Positions 60,898 through 64,000 of a stretch of 64,000 bases of DNA are shown here, in pieces. How positions within the stretch are numbered: the stretch's first letter is position 1; each line of letters begins with the position of its first letter. Source of the DNA: Strongyloides papillosus (taxonomy: Eukaryota; Nematoda; Chromadorea; Rhabditida; Strongyloididae); contig SRSI01000079.1 in NCBI GenBank assembly GCA_005656395.1, positions 1,054,001 through 1,118,000 on the forward strand, given 5' to 3'. The position numbers and the translations under genes are program-made. The notes under the pieces were generated by a model. The model had not been told where the DNA came from, made no database searches, and saw only the letters and a list, made by a program, of their open reading frames with translations.

Positions 60898-62338
60898 ATG
60901 GAAGTATTATTCAATTCTCCAGTATCAGTAAAAATAGCATCATCCTCTGAGGGAGTCTTCCAAAAAAGGTAACGTTCCAAGGACCAGATCTATAAATTAT
61001 AAAAATATACATATTTACAGGCGTGCTCTATTTAATATCAAAGTGTTAATTAAAAATGCTGCTGTTGATAAGGTAAAAAAATATATATTTTTATCTATAA
61101 ACTTGTTTGTAATTTGATAGGGAATCATAATATATTTTAATTAGTCATGCACACATACAATTTAATACTTTAATAACATTTTTTAATGTGATCTTTATTT
61201 TTAGTAGTAAATATTAATATTTTAGGAATTTATTGTTGAGTTGTCAGATGATCAAAAACCATCTTTTATCTACACTGTATCATTAACTCGAGAAAGCTAT
61301 CTGGTATTGCAAAAAGAGCAACGGTTAGAAGCAGACTTTGATCAGTGTATCAAGATTGTAGTTGATTTCTTGAGATCTCTTCTCCCAGAGAATGTTAGTA
61401 TCGACGAAAAAGAAAGCATCTCAAAAGGGGGGAAACATTCAAAAAAGAATGATGAGGAAAATTTTATTAAAATAAGTTTCGGAGAAAATGACAAAAAACT
61501 AGTCATAGAATTAATGTCAAAAAGTACACTGAAGGCATTATCATTACTATCTCTAACAATGACAGCCTTATCAGGAGAAGATCTAGTATATCACTTAGAA
61601 CGTAAAATGCAAGTTAAAGTCCAATCACTGGAGCACAAACTAACAGAAACAATTAAAAAGAATGAGGACAAAAAGAACGATCTAGAGAATGTGATTGAAA
61701 GGTTGAAGAAGAAGAATGCAACTCTTGAGAATGAACTAGAGGATGCTCGTAAAGAAAGGAATGATCTGAAAAATACTATTAATGACAAAGAAAGTGAAAT
61801 AAGAGTCATTCAAAGGGATCTCGATATGTTAAAATCGGAGAGGGAGATTGATTTGTCGCAATTGGAGCTTTTGACTGATGAGTTGAATCAATGTCGTGAT
61901 CAACTTTATGAAGTTGAGGATACATTAAAAGATAGGGATGAAGAAAACGATGAGTTAAAAGAGAGAATTGATCTCGCCGAGAAGGAGAGGGAAGCACTTC
62001 TGATTGAGAATGCCCGTCTAAGAGAAAGGAGTAGTCAATTGAAAGCTGATCATTCTAAAGCCAATGAAATACTAGGAAAGTTTATGTCTGTACATAATAA
62101 AGAGAAGAATTCACTTTCTAACTTGGCGAAAGAGATAGAACAAGTGAAAGCTGAGAATGCCAAGTATCAGGAGGAAGTTAAAGTCAAGAGTAAGAAGATA
62201 TCTGAGCTTGAGAAAATAACTAGCGAGCAGAAGGCGAAAATTAAGTTGCTAGAGTCGCGTTGTGAGAAGTTTCAGGACATGGTTGTGCCGAAGCGTAAGA
62301 CTTTGCAGTGTAGTAATATTAATCCTAATCTACGTTAG
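60898..62338 (+). CDS. sas-6: SAS-6, centriole cartwheel protein
   Basis: Three exons (60898-60968, 61021-61072, 61226-62338) with agreeing phases encode 411 residues. The N-terminal globular head (~1-150) has the SAS-6 pattern: VLIKNAAVDKEFIVELSDDQ, FIYTVSLTRESYLVLQKEQ, LEADFDQCIKIVVDFL, then KKLVIELMSKSTLKALSLLS. A long coiled coil (~165-390; LEHKLTETIKKNEDKKNDLE onwards) follows, with a short unstructured tail. In other animals the head dimerises and the coiled coil forms the spokes of the nine-fold cartwheel at centriole duplication. It is somewhat shorter than C. elegans SAS-6. The ATG at 60898 was chosen because both upstream exons then join in frame. Confidence 0.88.
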
Positions 62339-62770
62339 AAGAGAAACTGAAGTTGTAAAATATTTTGGTTTTTTTTAATAAAAGTATATACTATCTTTGT
62401 TGTTCTTTGAAGATCGTTCTTGTGATAAAGCTAGAAATATCCTCACATCTGTATTATTTTAAATCTTAACCTAAAGACAAGCACAATAATATAAAGCTTA
62501 AAAATACCTGATGAGGTGTTAAAATCATAGACTACATCAATTGATATTAATTTCCAATAACGGAACAAATATCACTAGAATATTCTTGCTAAAAGTATAG
62601 ATTTAGTATAAAAATAGATGTTTTCTAATGCCGATAAAAGTTATTTCTACTAATAAATAAAATTATTTTGACTTATTTTATTTATGTAAGTGGAAATTTT
62701 ATTAAAATATAACAAAAAGTAATTTTTCTCTAGAATTTCTTCTATGGTATCAAACTTTTAATGGCGGAAA
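62339..62770. other. Convergent intergenic region
   Basis: Lies between the 3' ends of SAS-6 and the VWA gene. AATAAA-like signals for both genes; nothing else seen. Confidence 0.5.
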
Positions 62771-64000
62771 TCAACATGGACCATCCTGACCCTTGGAGCT
62801 AGCAAAATTAATCTTAGCAACCAGTGCTGTTGCAATTGCCGACAATTGTTCTTGTTGTAAGATTGGGTAGAAGCAATCACTCATCATTGACAAAGGCTGT
62901 ACATTATTAACTGGCTGATAAGCAATTGTAACAACCTTGAATGTACGACTTTCTCTTACTTTCTGTGCCGCCTTAATAGCATCGGAATCTGGAGATGATG
63001 TCGTTGTTACGTATATAAGCCAATGTGGTTTGTAAGAAGGATTGTAACCAGTAGCGAGGAAGCGAGAATCAAGTGCCATTCCAATTACTTCACTGAGTTG
63101 CTTCTGTCCAGATGATTGTTTTCCCATTATTGGATAATAGGAAGAGTTAATTGAATTTCGGAGAGTCTCGCTTGAGAAGAATGCATTGAATACAGGGAGA
63201 GTGAACCATATGTCATCATCTCCTGGTGATGGTGAGAATGCTACATTAACATAATTTGGATCTATTTTAAACTTATTAAAAATTTGCATCAAGAAATTTG
63301 TTAATGTGTTTGCATATTTTTCAGCCGATACACTTGCTGAAACATCCGTTATCAAATAAATATTAGCCTTAGCGGTAAATGTTGCTGGAGATGTAGTTGT
63401 TGTTGTTATTATTCCTCCTGGTGTCGTAGTAGTAGTAGTTGTTGTTGTTGTCGTTGGAGGTTGGTATGTTGGTGTTACAATATATTGTGTGCACTGTGTG
63501 ATACCGGCTCTAGTTATTACGAATCCTGAGTCATCTCGAGCATAAATTGCGAGATATAGTAATCCTCTTTCGCACTTGAATGGATCACTATAGTAGTGGT
63601 ATGTGCAATTATTCCTTCCGTAAAATTTCAAGTATTGGTATTCTTTACTGTATGCGTTATATATTTCAACATATTCTATTGCTGCTATGTCTCCGACAAC
63701 GCTACCAACAAAGTGATTGTAGTCACTCATTGGAGCTACTGTTGCGTTATCAAGATGGTTTCCAATATCTAATTTATTGGGGGATGATGGGACAAAGCCA
63801 TAGTATATTTCTGGCCCACCGGTATTACGAATTTGTGCGTAGCAGTTTCCAGAGCTTGTTATTGTTGCTGTATAGATTCCGTAATCAGTTAGAACTGGGA
63901 TTTGGTATATAAATAATCTCGGTGATGTCCCTGTTGGTTGTCCTGAGAACACTGTTCTGGGTTGTAAAGTTTCGTTTGTTGGAGATTTTACACTTACTGT
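62771..64000 (-). CDS. Nematode-type VWA-domain secreted protein (5' end beyond window)
   Basis: The frame is open from the window edge to the stop at 62771, so only the C-terminal 409 residues are visible and the start lies beyond 64000. The N-terminal visible part is a Cys-containing beta-rich extracellular region (GNCYAQIRN, NNCTYHYYSDPFKCERG, GITQC). A Thr/Pro linker (PPTTTTTTTTTTTPGG) follows, then a von Willebrand A domain beginning IYLITDVSASVSAEKY, whose DVSAS is the metal-binding MIDAS motif. The VWA domain continues through HWLIYVTTTSSPDS to KVVTIAYQP. Nematodes have many such secreted proteins with VWA and adhesion-type domains. Their ligands are mostly unknown. No intron is visible in this part. 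Confidence 0.85.
   Translation of the reverse strand, partial: TVSVKSPTNETLQPRTVFSGQPTGTSPRLFIYQIPVLTDYGIYTATITSSGNCYAQIRNTGGPEIYYGFVPSSPNKLDIGNHLDNATVAPMSDYNHFVGSVVGDIAAIEYVEIYNAYSKEYQYLKFYGRNNCTYHYYSDPFKCERGLLYLAIYARDDSGFVITRAGITQCTQYIVTPTYQPPTTTTTTTTTTTPGGIITTTTTSPATFTAKANIYLITDVSASVSAEKYANTLTNFLMQIFNKFKIDPNYVNVAFSPSPGDDDIWFTLPVFNAFFSSETLRNSINSSYYPIMGKQSSGQKQLSEVIGMALDSRFLATGYNPSYKPHWLIYVTTTSSPDSDAIKAAQKVRESRTFKVVTIAYQPVNNVQPLSMMSDCFYPILQQEQLSAIATALVAKINFASSKGQDGPC

Overview
The window looks like nuclear DNA of a very AT-rich nematode, probably of the Strongyloides type; this is inference from content. The reasons are introns of about 38-54 bp with GTAAGT-like donors, a VWA protein with a Thr-rich linker of the kind common in nematodes, a MEI-2-like katanin fragment, eukaryotic tRNA genes, and orthologues of CTR9, SAS-6 and an HP1-like protein. 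No prokaryotic features were seen.

Layout. 1-9.7 kb: one copy of a ~1 kb dispersed repeat, a secreted gene with a tandem-repeat tail (1343-2883), a small secreted gene (4494-4990, minus), and a broken gene copy (8.3-9.2 kb). 10-20.7 kb is a conserved housekeeping block: tRNA-Pro, an HP1-like chromodomain gene, CTR9, a type I membrane protein, a 748-residue coiled-coil protein and tRNA-Glu. 21.3-29.6 kb: a dead receptor-type tyrosine phosphatase gene, split by a nearly intact 5.0 kb LTR retrotransposon (23246-28257, minus). 29.7-35.4 kb: gene relics, an intact secreted gene (31688-32998), foldback repeats and a katanin p80/MEI-2-like gene with an in-frame stop. 36.5-44 kb: two large tandem paralogues, each with six extracellular repeats (the second carries a frameshift), separated by a piggyBac-type MITE. 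44-47.1 kb: degenerate repeats and the second copy of the dispersed repeat. 47.2-50.7 kb: zinc-finger and small membrane-protein candidates. 50.7-59 kb: an AT-rich stretch with almost no gene signal. 59-64 kb: an ADP-ribosylglycohydrolase-like gene, SAS-6, and the 3' part of a VWA gene that runs off the window.

The main unusual content is a family of extracellular proteins that I do not recognise. It is built from an N-terminal two-Cys module (KCP motif ... EFLEP motif), a middle module, and a ~95-residue repeat with an NC[S/T] motif and a second Cys exactly, or nearly, 56 residues later. The repeat occurs as a single copy in a secreted protein, as six copies in proteins ending in a hydrophobic tail (GPI-like), and as the ectodomain of the dead receptor phosphatase. 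This suggests a receptor with related soluble or anchored proteins, but that functional link is inference.

The retrotransposon is also notable. It has a single gag-pol frame with a second, apparently intact RNase H after the integrase. Its start codon overlaps the LTR/primer-binding-site junction, and its primer site matches the tRNA-Pro gene at 10.0 kb over 18 nt.
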